Part shown: piece after piece, positions 24,801 to 32,480 of the stretch | Layout: every line of letters starts with the position of its first letter | Position numbering within the stretch: the stretch's first letter is position 1 | Assembly: GCA_000310025.1 (NCBI GenBank) | Contig: FN649749.1 | Span: forward strand, 16,871-80,870 | Direction of reading: 5' to 3' | Source: Ectocarpus siliculosus | Lineage: Eukaryota > Sar > Phaeophyceae > Ectocarpales > Ectocarpaceae | Length of the DNA: 64,000 nucleotides | Made by a program: the position numbers and the translations under genes | Notes under the pieces: generated by a model | The model's input: the letters and a program-made list of their open reading frames with translations, nothing else | What the model was told of the DNA's origin: nothing | Databases searched by the model: none

Positions 24801-27800
24801 AGGGAGACACTGTGGACAAGGCGGTAGAGCCGGTACGAAACGGCTGGAATCGCAAGGGAAACCTTTGTGAGTGCTTGCGCCCAGACCGGAACTCGGTGTC
24901 AACGTCTGCTTTCTAATCCGTAGCGTATTGACGAATAACCAATTTCGTGCGGCGTGTTTGGACGACCTATCTCTTGTCGGGACTCACATGGAAATGCAAT
25001 TTACAGAACCCCCACGCGATCTGGTCCCAAGAAAAGCTGTTAGTGTCCCAACGCACCAGTTGAGAAATGATGTACGCAAAATACCATTGGTAGCAGCACC
25101 ATGTGTCCTATTGTGATCCGCCGCCAGTGCAAACCATGCCTCTCTTAGATTGTAATAACCATTGTCACATGTCGGTGAATCTTCAGCAATATGTACGCAC
25201 ACGGTCCGTTGTCGATTGAAACTCGTCCGTGGTTGGTCGGCCCCGTGCATCCCTTTTCTCTCACACACACTTCAGGAGGTATCGGTTCGACCTCCGTCCA
25301 CATGTACGTGTTTTCTCACCTGTAGAGCGTGGTACAAGGTTTAGACTAGAAGCCGAGTTTGAAAGATTCCCGACATGGGGAACTATGCATAGACCTTTGG
25401 TTAAAAATAAGCCTTCACCCTGTTCTGCGAACTTCTCTTGACAAGGTTCTTCCCTCTTACGTAGCGCAATCAAGGCCGGTAGGTAGGATCTGCGAAAACC
25501 AAATTCTCCGTCCCAGCTTTGTGAGACTGCCATGATGGCCTGCGAAAAAAGACTTGCCAATTCAACAATTTCAACAAGTCCGTAGCCTATGTTTGATGGC
25601 AGTTAGAGGGCAAGGCACATCCCCGCCCCCCCAACCCCTGCTGCCTCACTGCTCGCTCGATGCTTCGTCTGTGGCAATCCTCTATTACGACGGCAGGTGA
25701 GAGACGTCCGTCGCAACGTTATCAAGCGATCGCGAAAAGACCTTCAGCGGTTCAGGGAGCTGGCACGCGCCGAGCGCCCCCTCGAAGTCAAGGTGGGCGG
25801 CAGAGGCCAATAGACGTATGGTGGTGGTTGTGCCTTTTGGTAGTGCTATTGTTGTCAACGTTGTCACCGTCTTCACGATACAATGCGCTGTGATCACCAG
25901 TGAGGGATGAATCCTGAGCCAACATGTGTCTGTGTACCAGTTTAAGCTACGATAAATGAGGAAAAGTAGGGTACGATAAAACTTCGAACTTTGAAGGTAT
26001 TCTTAAACTTCCCGGTCAACATGGCCTACCTACCCTCCCCCCTCCCCCCCGTGAAAGCTGTGGAAATAACGGAGAACCATTTGACATGATCTTCTGAGTT
26101 AGCGCTCGGACAAACCCTCAACACTTGCTCGCTGTGCATAGTCGCACCACAGTGGTCAGCAAGCAAGCCCTTGTTCATTTGTTTGGAATCAAGAAAAACG
26201 AGAGTCGACGCATGCTTTCGCTTTGACCAGTCAACCCACCGCCCCGCAAATCTACCTGCCTGCTTGATACATGCAGCAAACCTTGAGCTACGAGAAGCGG
26301 CGAGATCAGGAGAGAGACGAGGAAGCGGAGGTCCGCAGGATGGAACGCGATGCTCGAAAAGAACGGTAAGTAAGGTGGATTGCATACACGTCGGACCATG
26401 TTTAGTCGTGATTTCGCGAAGACAATCCAGGGAAAGTTGCTAAACGTTGACAAGGTTTATTGAACCGCATTCCTATCGCCCTTTAGCAGCTCCTGTGTCT
26501 GAAACGTTGTTACCCTTCCTTGTGGATGATGGCACACCTCAAGAAGCAGCGAGGCTCCCCGAAGACCCATCCCCATAGTCTTCCACATCCCATAAACCTC
26601 CCCCGTTGAAAGTTTGATTACCCTGCCGTTTTGATGGCTAATCTTCCGACCCCTTCCGCACTACTACCTTCCTGGAGGTTTGTGGAGCTGAAGAAGAATG
26701 GGGAAGGCAGCCTCGCCGTCAGAGAGGTCTACGACGCTGTGGTAAGCATCGCCTACAAGTATTGCTTTTGCTTTTCGGTATCTTTTTTTCTTGTACAATC
26801 ACAACCGTGCAGGGGCTCTCCTTACCCGCAGCAACCCGTCGTCACGACGTCGTCACGACGTCGTGCTTGGACCCCAAAACAAGTCCACGATTGCCCCCTT
26901 ATAACAGGAACACCAACTCCCTTATCTCTTCCTTTGTTTGCCTTTCTACTGCACGAACCACACACACGCACAGATATCTGGGGTCCGAGATATTCTCGCC
27001 ACCGCTACCTTCGAAGCCCGCCGTGCGAAACACGACTACCGGGGACGAGGCCCCGACGAGGTAAAGCTAACCTACCACACTGTAACAACAACAACAGCAA
27101 CAACAACAACATACTTCATGGAGAGGGTAGCGGGCGTGGGGGGGTAGCGGGGGGGTAGGAGAGGACATTTTGTTGTTGCGTCTCTATGGCTGCCGGCCTG
27201 TTGTTCGGTTTGATCGATCGTTTCCCAAGGAAACGGCGCAGAGGCGTGGCATTCACACGGCCCGTGATGATTTGGCGTGTTCACCTTCGTCGTTGTTGTT
27301 GTATCAAGGGCAGGAGACTTCCTGGATCCACACCAACCTTGATCGAACACGATCCACTGCAGCACACGAAGCGGCAGCCACCTCTAATGAAGGGGCAACG
27401 CCACTTACGTTCTTGTGTAGCTCCGATGCAAGGCTCCTTGCTTTCATCTGACCTCATACATCGTCTTACAGCTTCAGCCACAACCTCGCCCGAAACATGC
27501 AACAACCAGGTTGGCCCAGCGGCATCGGCGGCCGCCACAGCCGCCGCATCAGTGGCCCGAAAGGCTGCGATCGCCGCGGCAAGGCGTGGTGGGGGCAGCG
27601 GCGACAGTCCGGAGGACGCAGCCGACGCAGAGAACGCAGCGTCGATAGCGGCAGCGGCGGCAGCGGCGGCGGCATCGACCACCGGGATGGCCGAGCTGGG
27701 CGGGGGAAGGGTGTGTCGTGCTTGCGGGGGGCCCAGGTTTGGACGCACCGTCTGTGCCAAGTGCGGGGCGAACGCGAATAGCTGGCGGGGGGAGGTCGAC

Positions 27801-28634
27801 TCCGAAGAAGAAGAAGAAGAAGAAGAAGATGAAGATGTCGTGTGATGGGTTGACTTGGAGATTGCTGTGGTGTGTGCTGGAATGTTTGCTCCTTTCTAGA
27901 TAGCGTTGAAATCACCACTTGTCGGACTTTGTCCGTCTGCTTGTCTCTGCCCAGTTTCCCCTGGGCGAAACTTGAAGTGCTGAGCAAGACTGCGGACGGT
28001 AACAGTTCTACGCGAACGTCCTTTAAATGTACGTTAGCCAGTAGTCGGTGTGTCCCCCGCAGAACGCTGCAATCGAGCTGTTTTCTGACGTGAAACGGGG
28101 AGACGACTACGAGAAGGAGGTGTGTATGGGATCTGAGATCTGACCAAACGGCATCTCTTGCACCTCCATTTTGGTCGTTTTGATGTCGTTAACTGAGTCG
28201 AAGTTTGGACGAATTTTGAGGCCAATGTTTCGAGACGTTCGACTCTCACTCCGGGAGAAAACACCCAACATGCGCCGAAACCGTGATGTGTTGTATCGCA
28301 ACAAAAGAGAACCATGGCGCTAGTGAGCACGTATGGTTAATCCGAGTTTGTTCGGTCACAACTCTAACCCATACTTGCACCTTCGGAGGTCGTCACCAAA
28401 ACCATACTCCATATCAACGAGGAAGCAACAGCCGGCTCAGTGTCCCAGCAGTATTTTTCCCCAGCGCAAAGCTCTTTCCGTGCGACCACAGCAAACGTGT
28501 TTGTTTGACTATTTTCGCTCGAGTGAGAGTGGGAATTCACGCGTCGTTCTTTGCCAGATGTTGAACAATGGTACTCGGAGTATGAGCGTGTTCGTGCAGA
28601 GAGGGTGGCAAACGACCGATTCTTCGGGGCATAA
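1..28634 (+). CDS. Large PDZ / IQ-motif / coiled-coil protein gene (5' end outside window)
   Basis: Phase-consistent exons: 1-886, 1881-2064, about 3279-3716 (start uncertain), 4390-4572, 4617-4732, 5451-6212, 6839-6971, 7537-7655, 8034-8283, 8733-8822, 9355-9491, 9804-9840, 10425-10520, 18014-18105, 18690-18786, 22169-22275, 22806-22930, 23259-23392, 24559-24708, 24785-24832, 25697-25792, 26277-26365, 26678-26741, 26974-27060, 27510-27845. Two further small exons are possible at 28063-28123 and 28558-28634. Every intron is GT-AG and nearly every junction keeps frame, which supports one transcript of about 1,617 codons in the window. Order of parts: PDZ, unknown region, low-complexity exon, 11 or more IQ motifs, charged coiled coil, Ala-rich C-terminus with two CxxC pairs and an acidic tail. 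PDZ plus IQ motifs suggest a calmodulin-regulated scaffold at membrane or cytoskeleton; this is inference, and I do not recognise a named orthologue. Weak points are the 2065-3278 region, the 22806 acceptor and the true 3' end. Confidence 0.72.
1881..4732 (+). CDS. Exons between PDZ and low-complexity region of the large IQ gene
   Basis: Exon 1881-2064 follows a TTTCCAG acceptor and ends CAG|GTGAGA in phase 0. Exon 4390-4572 (61 codons, phase 0 at both ends) and 4617-4732 (ends phase 2) encode basic segments with no domain I recognise. NNPRV occurs in the 4617-4732 exon and DNPRV closes the 4390-4572 exon, a possible short repeat. The middle exon ends at 3716 (CAG|GTGATG). Its start is uncertain: 3279 fits phase 0, whereas a stronger-looking acceptor before 2978 would need an extra upstream exon. 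The frame is open from about 2920 to 3740. Confidence 0.55.
5451..6212 (+). CDS. Low-complexity exon carrying the first IQ motifs
   Basis: This 762-bp exon is the longest of the large gene. It begins after an AACACAG acceptor in the phase left by 4732 and ends CGAAG|GTAGAT. It encodes a Pro/Ser-rich stretch, a short conserved-looking block (HPHFFHGLGPNARKLFMELY), a Q5 run, a G8 run, and then helical basic sequence. That sequence holds ATRIQRERR and VQRVFRGHLGRR; the second fits the IQxxxRGxxxR pattern with V at the first position. IQ motifs bind calmodulin or EF-hand light chains. Long Arg-rich reading frames on the opposite strand here are shadows of GC-rich codons. Confidence 0.7.
6839..10520 (+). 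CDS. IQ-motif exon array (seven small exons)
   Basis: Exons 6839-6971, 7537-7655, 8034-8283, 8733-8822, 9355-9491, 9804-9840 and 10425-10520 join in frame without exception. Motifs inside exons are NIQRGGRGFTARQ, LIQRSIRGFLVRK, VLQKCWRGKKGRE and LIQSQWRGYTRRR. Others are formed across junctions: GLQ|ALFRGHVARR (6971/7537), EIQ|RHVRGFSKR (8283/8733), IAA|VGRGYIDRE (8822/9355) and FIQ|VAYRGAVFRR (9840/10425). Four or more introns therefore fall in phase 0 straight after the Gln of an IQ dipeptide. Each exon is too short to stand out as an open frame, but together they are unmistakable. The role, calmodulin or light-chain binding along a long helix, is inferred from the motif family. Confidence 0.8.
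11124..11128. other. Target-site duplication of the copia element, left copy
   Basis: TCTTT lies directly before the 5' LTR and is repeated exactly at 17934-17938 after the 3' LTR. A 5-bp direct repeat is the usual footprint of Ty1/copia integrase. Confidence 0.93.
11129..11319 (+). repeat. 5' LTR of the copia element
   Basis: 191 bp, from TGTTTGGG to CCCAAACA (perfect 8-bp terminal inverted repeat), matching 17743-17933 base for base as far as I can compare. Confidence 0.95.
11320..11561 (+). other. Untranslated leader of the copia element
   Basis: About 240 bp between the 5' LTR and the gag start codon. It contains short GGGACAGCA-type repeats (near 11450-11540) just before ATG 11562. No clear match to a tRNA 3' end was recognised directly after the LTR. 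Confidence 0.7.
11562..15569 (+). CDS. Copia gag-protease-integrase polyprotein (ends at an in-frame TAG)
   Basis: 1,335 codons from ATG 11562. The N-terminal gag has a short coiled coil, followed by a Gln-rich stretch and two CCHC knuckles (CMRCGRHGHHAGHC and CGACGQYGHMWRNC). A protease-like LGDSGAVVH follows. Next comes the pre-integrase HH-CC zinc motif (HCSLGHAN and CDGC) and an integrase core with the D, D (LTDNGTEW) and E (SNGRVERR) blocks. After the core lie 2.6 copies of a 111-bp Ala/Gly repeat. TAG at 15567 cuts the frame off just before RT, while the downstream frame continues without shift. In this family gag and pol are normally one polyprotein, so the stop is probably a mutation. 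Large opposite-strand Ala/Pro frames here are shadows. Confidence 0.93.
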   Translation: MSDGGDTEDIAAVRARLDEALRAIEAAKAETAEVRAAQQQSAGAPAGSPGGDGLVATGGAPSASVGPTGPGGVSHGGGTGVPGSPLGGTIVRTPVPRLPSNCTADAFLSWRRRFRVYADNHDLLHTIAGSAEVPVVSCQDVGYLTRQFGPKLVGEHKRMWGFILEAAVGAPFENTLYSCHSVADAWRMMEDWFLPNHPADCQLLVAELDNITMKDDEDPKVFFSRVAQLETKLRAVGIVKSELEVVQILIRQLPARYDVEKRSSLSKRDLTRAELQDVVRGRYATLKASEMRSAAVTPAVSANPHALVVGRGFGHGGNGGGGGGGGQRRNGNSGDGRGQYWSSGGAGAQQQQQPRQQQQPQSQMQQYRQPQQPQRQMQQPYQQPQQQMRQQQPYQQQSQMQPYRQPQQQQRQQQQSAMIGVGGIYDCGSNAVYYQPESPPPSGAPMGTVHRCMRCGRHGHHAGHCAAPRRFEGTCGACGQYGHMWRNCAKSNRHPHLNVVTSAGAVDPEYAYATTDASAAPYRDIPAADGMYYSDAMMAGGGGGGGSGGDGSGSGGGVGNGAIVQQQVVTPAEPFFEFVDIFHGGGGVDGGDDGLQPNGAMATSDSAGAVPEALGGDGEVTFGGGLFAMHLVCSVSSSPPAREISNLFPHRPGSTVFFLGDSGAVVHVVPSGEKVYNRRPPRPEERLLMLGDGKLIPVEFFGDLDMIFHCHEDVRVTLKNVGVVPDLALDVLSLNQIQERHEIKLNRHGASIWGGLVQFTKFPHGNYIQGTRVDPLPHHVKSPAMVAAMLRPGLQSSINYNDLHCSLGHANSKTVYETAKQMGIKVTGTPEYCDGCAESKAIQRSVPKVISPSRRTTRPLERVAMDLAGPFGSSSGGAKYLMQILDHHTNSGWTFFLREKSGANVVGAFRAWYASIKALLATHGELGCVLTDNGTEWVNEEFRGLLAELNVTRELTAVDGPKSNGRVERRIALVMEGGKAGFLEYPKLFPGVLYPTKALSFRAIWPEAFAWMNDSLNIAAEVSKEDKRCPEVKLYGKRRIRVALPFMMPGFRHRHRPSKMHSKGERCFYLNSGHDHSSATHKILTQAGVPTYSEHCTFGFSSEGFRGDGRSWGSVGGMVGVPAVAAGAAASAAAPAATAATSGGSVFPAAAAGGTAGVPAVAAGAAASAAAPAATAATSGGSVFPAAAAGGAAGVPAVAAGAAASAAAPAAAPLAPDGAWTEVEHEGGTGVRRQGQQGFVATPAVTRSRAKRDGRVPGIFALLAMEDEIKRSIAELPSPGVSEPDLPTGPAYDQETPETYAAAHAGPHHHIWTHAEHKEFCGLNAAGTFQEVGAE
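14919..15200 (+). repeat. 111-bp minisatellite inside the copia polyprotein gene
   Basis: About 2.6 near-identical copies start at 14919, 15030 and 15141. The unit is a multiple of three, so the repeat stays in frame and encodes Ala/Gly/Pro-rich segments (GVPAVAAGAAAS...) between integrase and RT. Confidence 0.88.
15570..16097 (+). pseudogene. Copia reverse transcriptase, N-terminal part, broken by frameshift
   Basis: In the same frame as gag, after the TAG, the sequence encodes SSKWVYSWKVDEFGQ, ARLVARGFAQREGVDF, DAEQAFVQSELDEVVYIRLP and LRRSLYGLKQASRTWHHHL, all standard copia RT blocks. At the active site the frame reads HVDES and then runs into a stop near 16097. The expected continuation is found one frame away from about 16052. 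The lesion lies in the codon of the second catalytic aspartate (a two-base GA remains), so the encoded RT would be dead. Confidence 0.9.
16052..16990 (+). pseudogene. Copia RT C-terminus and RNase H (shifted frame)
   Basis: This part reads in another frame from the N-terminal RT. It carries the rest of RT (GELRWYAGCRF, AEKIVAKFGV, VGHLMWLANQTRPDI). RNase H follows with its acidic residues: FVDADFASKATGRRSVSG, LSSTEAEYVAMSEG, VWEDNVGAIHLA, SKHIDIRHHFIRE, and the closing ADFLTKPLPKE. The stop is TGA at 16990. Apart from the frame break it is intact and well conserved. Confidence 0.9.
16991..17742 (+). other. Copia 3' untranslated region and polypurine tract
   Basis: About 750 bp without an open frame of note, T/G-rich with several G-runs. 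The purine stretch AGAGCAGGGGGG (about 17730-17741) just before the 3' LTR is the likely plus-strand primer. A second G-run lies near 17140. Confidence 0.65.
17743..17933 (+). repeat. 3' LTR of the copia element
   Basis: 191 bp, same termini and sequence as 11129-11319, followed directly by TCTTT (17934-17938), the right target duplication. Confidence 0.95.
18014..18105 (+). CDS. IQ exon downstream of the copia element
   Basis: The exon follows a TGTTCCGGCAG acceptor and continues in phase 0 from the exon ending at 10520. The junction rebuilds a degenerate IQ motif (KIQ|WQSRQSYR), and the exon goes on to ATRIILRSW. It ends AGATC|GTGAGT in phase 2. This places the whole 6.8-kb retrotransposon inside a single intron (10521-18013). 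Without the element and one target-site copy the intron would be about 680 bp, a normal size for this gene. Confidence 0.72.
18690..26741 (+). CDS. Coiled-coil exons of the large IQ gene
   Basis: Nine exons (18690-18786, 22169-22275, 22806-22930, 23259-23392, 24559-24708, 24785-24832, 25697-25792, 26277-26365, 26678-26741) encode strongly charged, Lys/Glu/Arg/Leu-rich helices, for example DELKEQWRVEKAALELAG, KIAKLEQDLQVLKLE and QTLSYEKRRDQERDEE. They join in phase. The 22806 start (TTTACAG acceptor) agrees with the preceding phase 2, whereas the alternative start at 22864 does not but looks more coiled-coil-like from its first residue. A degraded second version of exon 24559-24708 lies left of the scaffold gap and should not be counted as a real exon. 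Confidence 0.68.
19309..19456. mobile_element. TA-flanked GGTTTAGCG-type inverted-repeat element, copy 1 (right end decayed)
   Basis: The left end is TACAGTCGTGGGCCCGGTTT, preceded by TA. Inside are repeats of TTTAGCGGT in both orientations (ACCGCTAAACC near 19443-19453). It resembles copies near 21.0 and 63.7 kb. The CAGTCG..GGTTTAGCG ends with TA flanks suggest a pogo/Tc1-type MITE. It lies in an intron of the large IQ gene. Confidence 0.55.
20533..20600. repeat. Dispersed short repeat, copy A (related copy 44318-44369)
   Basis: ATCGACCGCGCTAACCGGCT at the left and CAGCGCGGTTGAAAA at the right are matched at 44318-44369 (ATCGACCGCACTAACGGG and CAGCGCGGTTAAAA). The ACCGCGCT/AGCGCGGT ends are inverted relative to each other, suggesting a very small hairpin element. 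A third partial match begins at 20890. Confidence 0.45.
20980..21142. mobile_element. GGTTTAGCG-type inverted-repeat element, copy 2
   Basis: It shares TTTTATAACCGCTATTCAGG and the right terminus ACCGCTAAACCGGGCCCACG with the family. The left end is poorly preserved. It lies 100 bp from the tRNA gene, in the same intron. Confidence 0.5.
21241..21312 (-). tRNA. tRNA-Asp (anticodon GUC)
   Basis: Read on the minus strand, the 72-nt sequence folds as a cloverleaf. The acceptor stem is GGAGCTG/CAGCTTC with one G-U pair, and the D-arm is GTATAATGGTTAG. The anticodon arm is GATCC-CTGTCAC-GGATC with anticodon GTC, and the T-arm is CCGGG-TTCAATT-CCCGG. The discriminator is G, as expected for tRNA-Asp. 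There is no intron and no encoded CCA. A T7 run follows at once (plus 21234-21240), a pol III terminator. It lies antisense inside a 3.4-kb intron of the large IQ gene. Confidence 0.95.
22320..22335. repeat. C homopolymer run
   Basis: A run of about 15-16 Cs directly after an intron donor of the large gene. Such C-runs recur (23801, 23934, 24378, 24520, 35418, 60523) and are prone to sequencing error. Confidence 0.8.
23727..24203 (+). other. Left contig end: degraded copy of the sequence right of the gap
   Basis: From 23727 onward the sequence matches 24304 onward at a constant offset of about 580 bp. Near the gap the left copy is full of single-base changes and homopolymer stretching, typical of the low-quality tail of a Sanger read. 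The exon at 24559-24708 appears here as a corrupted version around 23978-24130. It should be treated as the same locus, not a duplication. Confidence 0.82.
24204..24303. other. Assembly gap (100 N)
   Basis: Exactly 100 Ns. Flanking sequences overlap each other, so the true gap is probably negative (contigs should be merged). See the entry for 23727-24203. Confidence 0.98.
26974..28634 (+). CDS. C-terminal exons with CxxC pairs and acidic tail
   Basis: Exon 26974-27060 (29 codons, phase 0) is followed by 27510-27845. The latter is Ala-rich, then has CRACGGPRFGRTVCAKCG (two CxxC pairs 11 residues apart, a possible zinc ribbon), an E8 acidic run and TGA at 27843-27845. Two further good exon-like blocks lie just downstream on the same strand. 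28063-28123 (NAAIELFSDVKRGDDYEKE) joins in phase across GTATGG to 28558-28634 (ends RFFGA, TAA). They may form an alternative 3' end, reached by skipping the Ala-rich exon or by a weak donor within its acidic tail. Which end is used cannot be settled from sequence alone. Confidence 0.5.
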
Positions 28635-28639
28635 AGCAT

Positions 28640-28860
28640 ACCGTAAGAGTCGGAGAGATGGCACCCCCGTGTTAGAGCTTTTTTATGGCGTATTTCTCCA
28701 TAACTAGAAGGGTGTGAACACCAACCGACACCTCTCAGGAAAGCTCTCGACGACATGTTTCCAAAACTACACTTTTCGGCAGTGGTACCCCCCTGGTTGT
28801 GGAGAAGTACGCAACAAAAGTACGCTAACACCGGGGTGCCATCTCTCCAACATTTACGGT
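28640..28860. mobile_element. TA-flanked element with long terminal inverted repeats (MITE-like)
   Basis: ACCGTAAGAGTCGGAGAGAT at 28640 and its inverse (ATCTCTCCAACATTTACGGT) ending at 28860 begin arms of about 65 bp that match through GGTGCCATCTC, GTGTTAG/CTAACAC and the GGAGAA(A/G)TACG block. TA occurs at both outer boundaries. No coding capacity. It lies a few bases after the stop codon of the possible last exon of the large gene. Confidence 0.7.
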
Positions 28861-29369
28861 ATTTGTGCGGCGGGAGGAGATTCGTTTGAACTTCTCGTGA
28901 GAGACGCCCTCCCCACACACCCATGCCAACAAAGAGAAGGGTAAACTATCACGACAATGGCGCGCTGGACCCAGGTGACCTGGCGGGCCTCGGGCAAAGA
29001 AGACTGTACTGCCTACAGAACGTGCCACTGCTTGAGAATTGAGGGAGATAAGATATGAAGGGTTCGATCTTCACTGAGTATAAAAAGCTTGACCCCTAGC
29101 ATACAAAATGCTATATCCATCCTGTTGCTTTCCCCATTGATCAAGCAAAGAACGAGGTTGCAAAAAACAAGAGTTTTTAATTCTGGTTCCGCATTCTGTG
29201 GAGCCCGACTACACTCAGGCAGATGGACCACCAGGCCTCAGGCCGCAATCAGACGAGCTTTTACGTAGGCCACCGGTACAGAATGGGGGCCAAGCCACAA
29301 GAAGACAATAGTATCAAGCCAGCAACATTAAAAAACACTCAATGACGTAACGACCTCCTTTGTCCCCCT

Positions 29370-32300
29370 TCAACTTTCCATCAACAAGGTCTCCATGAAA
29401 TCCTCTTCGTCCGCATCCAGCAGTGACAAAGCTCCGCTGCCGAAAGAAACAGGAGAGAGGAACGTACGTAACGAATCAGGAGGTACTTGTTTATCTGTTG
29501 GTACAATAGTCATACGCGGAAGCACAATTTCTTCATTTTGAACTGCGGTGAAGACCCAAGGATACTTGCAGACGTTATGGGACGAGCACAACAGCAGGCT
29601 TGTGTATGTAGCAACTACACGGGCATGTTGAGGGTGGACTGTGGATCGATGTTGTTGTTTCTCAACCCCAATGAACTAGAGAAATTCGAGGGCTGTTCAA
29701 AACCCTTTAAATTTTACTTAAGAGACGGAATGTTGTCAAAAGCCCGCAGTTTGTCTCTGATAATTCTTGTATCAAATTGTATTAGTTAGCTTCGTTGTTC
29801 ACAGATAATGGAGAGCTGCCAAGAATCGCCCTTGCGCGAAGGGAACGCTCGGCACGAAGGGCGGCAATACTGATAGGACGGAAAGATGTCGCGCGCCGGC
29901 TACTCTCACCTGGTCGCTCCCCACGTCTCGCCAGCATCCGAATAATGCAGTACACCCCCAGCACTAAGATCATTGTAGGGGTCGTCATCTGGAAAATCGA
30001 CTACGCTAAGACACCCCCTCCCGCCGTGGTTGGAGCTATCTGTGGCTGTATTCACCCCCCCAGAAACCCCTGCTGCGAGAGCTGGTCGTGCCTCTAGCCT
30101 AGGAGGAGGTCCGTCATTGTCGTTGTTGTGGTGCCCCCTGCTGATGGAAGGAGGTAACCATCCGCGCGAAAAAGAAATAACCTCGATGTTTACTTTACTG
30201 GTTGTGAGGAGCTGGTACCTGCAGAGCATCAGCGGCCAGTCTCAATAGGCTGATGCCGTACGTCCGCGTCCGCTGGCCGGCACCCATGCCGCATCCTACA
30301 GCATACCACGTCTTGTGGATTATTTCTTCAGCCAAGGCGCGGCACACACCATGTTCGTATCACATTGACTCAAAGATATCTGGTGAAGTTTTCGCACGTC
30401 TGCTGCTACAAGCAAGCCCGACATTTTTCACCCATTCAAACTCCCAATGCGTGTCTTGGTCGCAACACGGTAGCTGTGCTTGGTTTCGCCCACCAAAGTG
30501 CGACCGCGTTTCTCGTTCCACACCTCTATCACGCGTAAATGCCCAGCGCCGAACAGTGACACGTTGGAAAATCTCGGCAAGAAATTTAACATGCACTCGT
30601 GCGGCTCTGGTGCTCTGAGTCCCTACGCTTACGTACAAAACGACTCGGGCATGGAACACGATTCCTTCCTCGTGTGAAAGAAAATGTTACAAACAAGCCT
30701 CTAATTTCTGATTGTTGGACTACGCTATGGTAAACAAAGTTGTTCCTCGTGAGGGTGTGCGGGTGAGTACGCATCACGCACAAGCGCACCTCCTAGTCGT
30801 TTCAGGAGATTTCCTTGCCCGATTGTCCCGTGGCCATCTGTCCTTCACAGGCCTTTGCTCGTCGAGGACGTCTTCGTCGAGTGTGTTTTCAGGCGTTACG
30901 GGGGTCATGACTAACTCCTGCATACGATCATCATGTTGTCCCGAAGAAGATTCCAAAGTCACAATCAGGGGTTGCCATATGTACTAGCAGTCGATCGAAC
31001 TTGGTCGAATTAAACCGGTCGTGAACATATCTCGACATCTCACCAGGCAATAAAGTGTTCATGCATGTGTTGAGTCGGTACTACCGCCGCCGTTTCGAGG
31101 CATGGTGATGGACCCAGAACGCTCGTGGTTCCGCAAGAACCAAACCCTTCGTCGACAGGCTATGTGTCCAGGTTCCACAAACAAGAAGAGCAAGGAAGAG
31201 GACGGAATCAGGAATGCCTTACTCTGGTCATATTCTGGTTCTTTGGAGGGAGTTTTGAAGGTTCGTGATGTCGAAAGCTACATGAACGTGTGCGACATAC
31301 GCCGCTCTCTCCTCTGTCAAGGATGAAGCGAGCAAATAGAGACTGATCCCGTGGCAGTGCTGGTGGATTGAGCATATGGTGCGGTCATCTGGCAACAATG
31401 GGCAACACAAGCACTATCGGCAACCGTTCGACCGCTGCCTGGAATAATCCGAGGCAAGAAGTAGAGCTTGGCTCTCACCTCATTGATCGTATTATCACTG
31501 CTGTATGTCGCCGGAGTTTCAATCACTTCTGTTGGCCCACCCTCGCTGCGCTTGTCGCTGCTGCTAATGGCCCCGCTATCGCGGCCGGCAACGGCGGTGG
31601 CGACCTCTGTAGGGACCACAATGTCGGGAAGATCTTCCCGAAAAGCGGTGTCGAGACCCGGCCCGAGCGTGTTTCCTCTGCTGAGTATGCCAAGAAGATC
31701 GGCAGAACCTCTGGTTGCCGGCACTATTTGCGGCAAGCTATCTCGGTTGGAAAGTCTTGGAAGCCGGACCTGCATTCCGTGTGTTTTGAGAAAGTTGTTG
31801 CTATTGGCTATTGGCGCAACGCTTCACGGTGGAGGATGCGTGTGTTCGCCTACGAGCAAGTTGCCTAACTAAAGGTTCTTCAAGTAATAGGGGGCACGGC
31901 TCGGGCTGATTTGGAAGAGCTGATCACTCTAGGTTCTTTATTTTGTGTGGTTTCCAAAAGATGTGTATTCCAGGCCAACTGTTTGCTGGCAGCTAATACT
32001 AGCATTATCGGTAGCCTTTCTGGTTAGCATATGTAGCATGTGCCGAGATGCGGCCCCTGTTTCTACCTGAGGCTCTCCAGGCTGTGATACCAACTTGATA
32101 GACCTCTTTCTCGATGTACGTCCCTCTTCTTTCTCCGTCTCATCCTTGATCGCGCCTGTCTCAGCTTCACCCGATTGGAGATCACCGTTTGAAGACGCCA
32201 CCCCCACTAACGGTACAGCACCGTCGCTTTCTGGTGCAATATCGCTCCCCTTTTCGTGCGATACGGTCGGTGGCGGTGTGCCAGTGGCGCCTAACACATT

Positions 32301-32480
32301 CGCCGATTCCGGAGTCACCGGGGATGGTCCCAACGAAATGTCCCCCCCGGAGGATGACGACAGTGACATCGCCTTCAGGAACTCACGCTGTTGCTTCGGT
32401 GGTGATGGCGCTGGAGTGGGTTTATGTGCGTCGGGGCTTGCCTTTGGAGTTGTTGGGGTGAACGTACCGACCGTTTGCAC
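29370..32480 (-). CDS. Multi-exon gene of unknown function, minus strand
   Basis: Minus-strand coding blocks with GT-AG ends and matching phases: 32480-32067 (5' limit uncertain; ends CAG|GTAGAA), 31769-31479 (97 codons, ends GAG|GTGAGA), 30917-30849 (23 codons), 30091-29910, 29869-29803 and a terminal exon 29542-29370 with TGA. The last junction does not keep phase, so a small exon is missing or misplaced. The protein is Ser/Pro/Thr-rich and acidic (for example TPENTLDEDVLDEQRP) and ends in LLDADEEDFMETLLMES, resembling a short acidic tail motif. There are no recognisable domains and no start codon was found. A regulatory, mostly disordered protein is possible but unproven. Confidence 0.5.
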
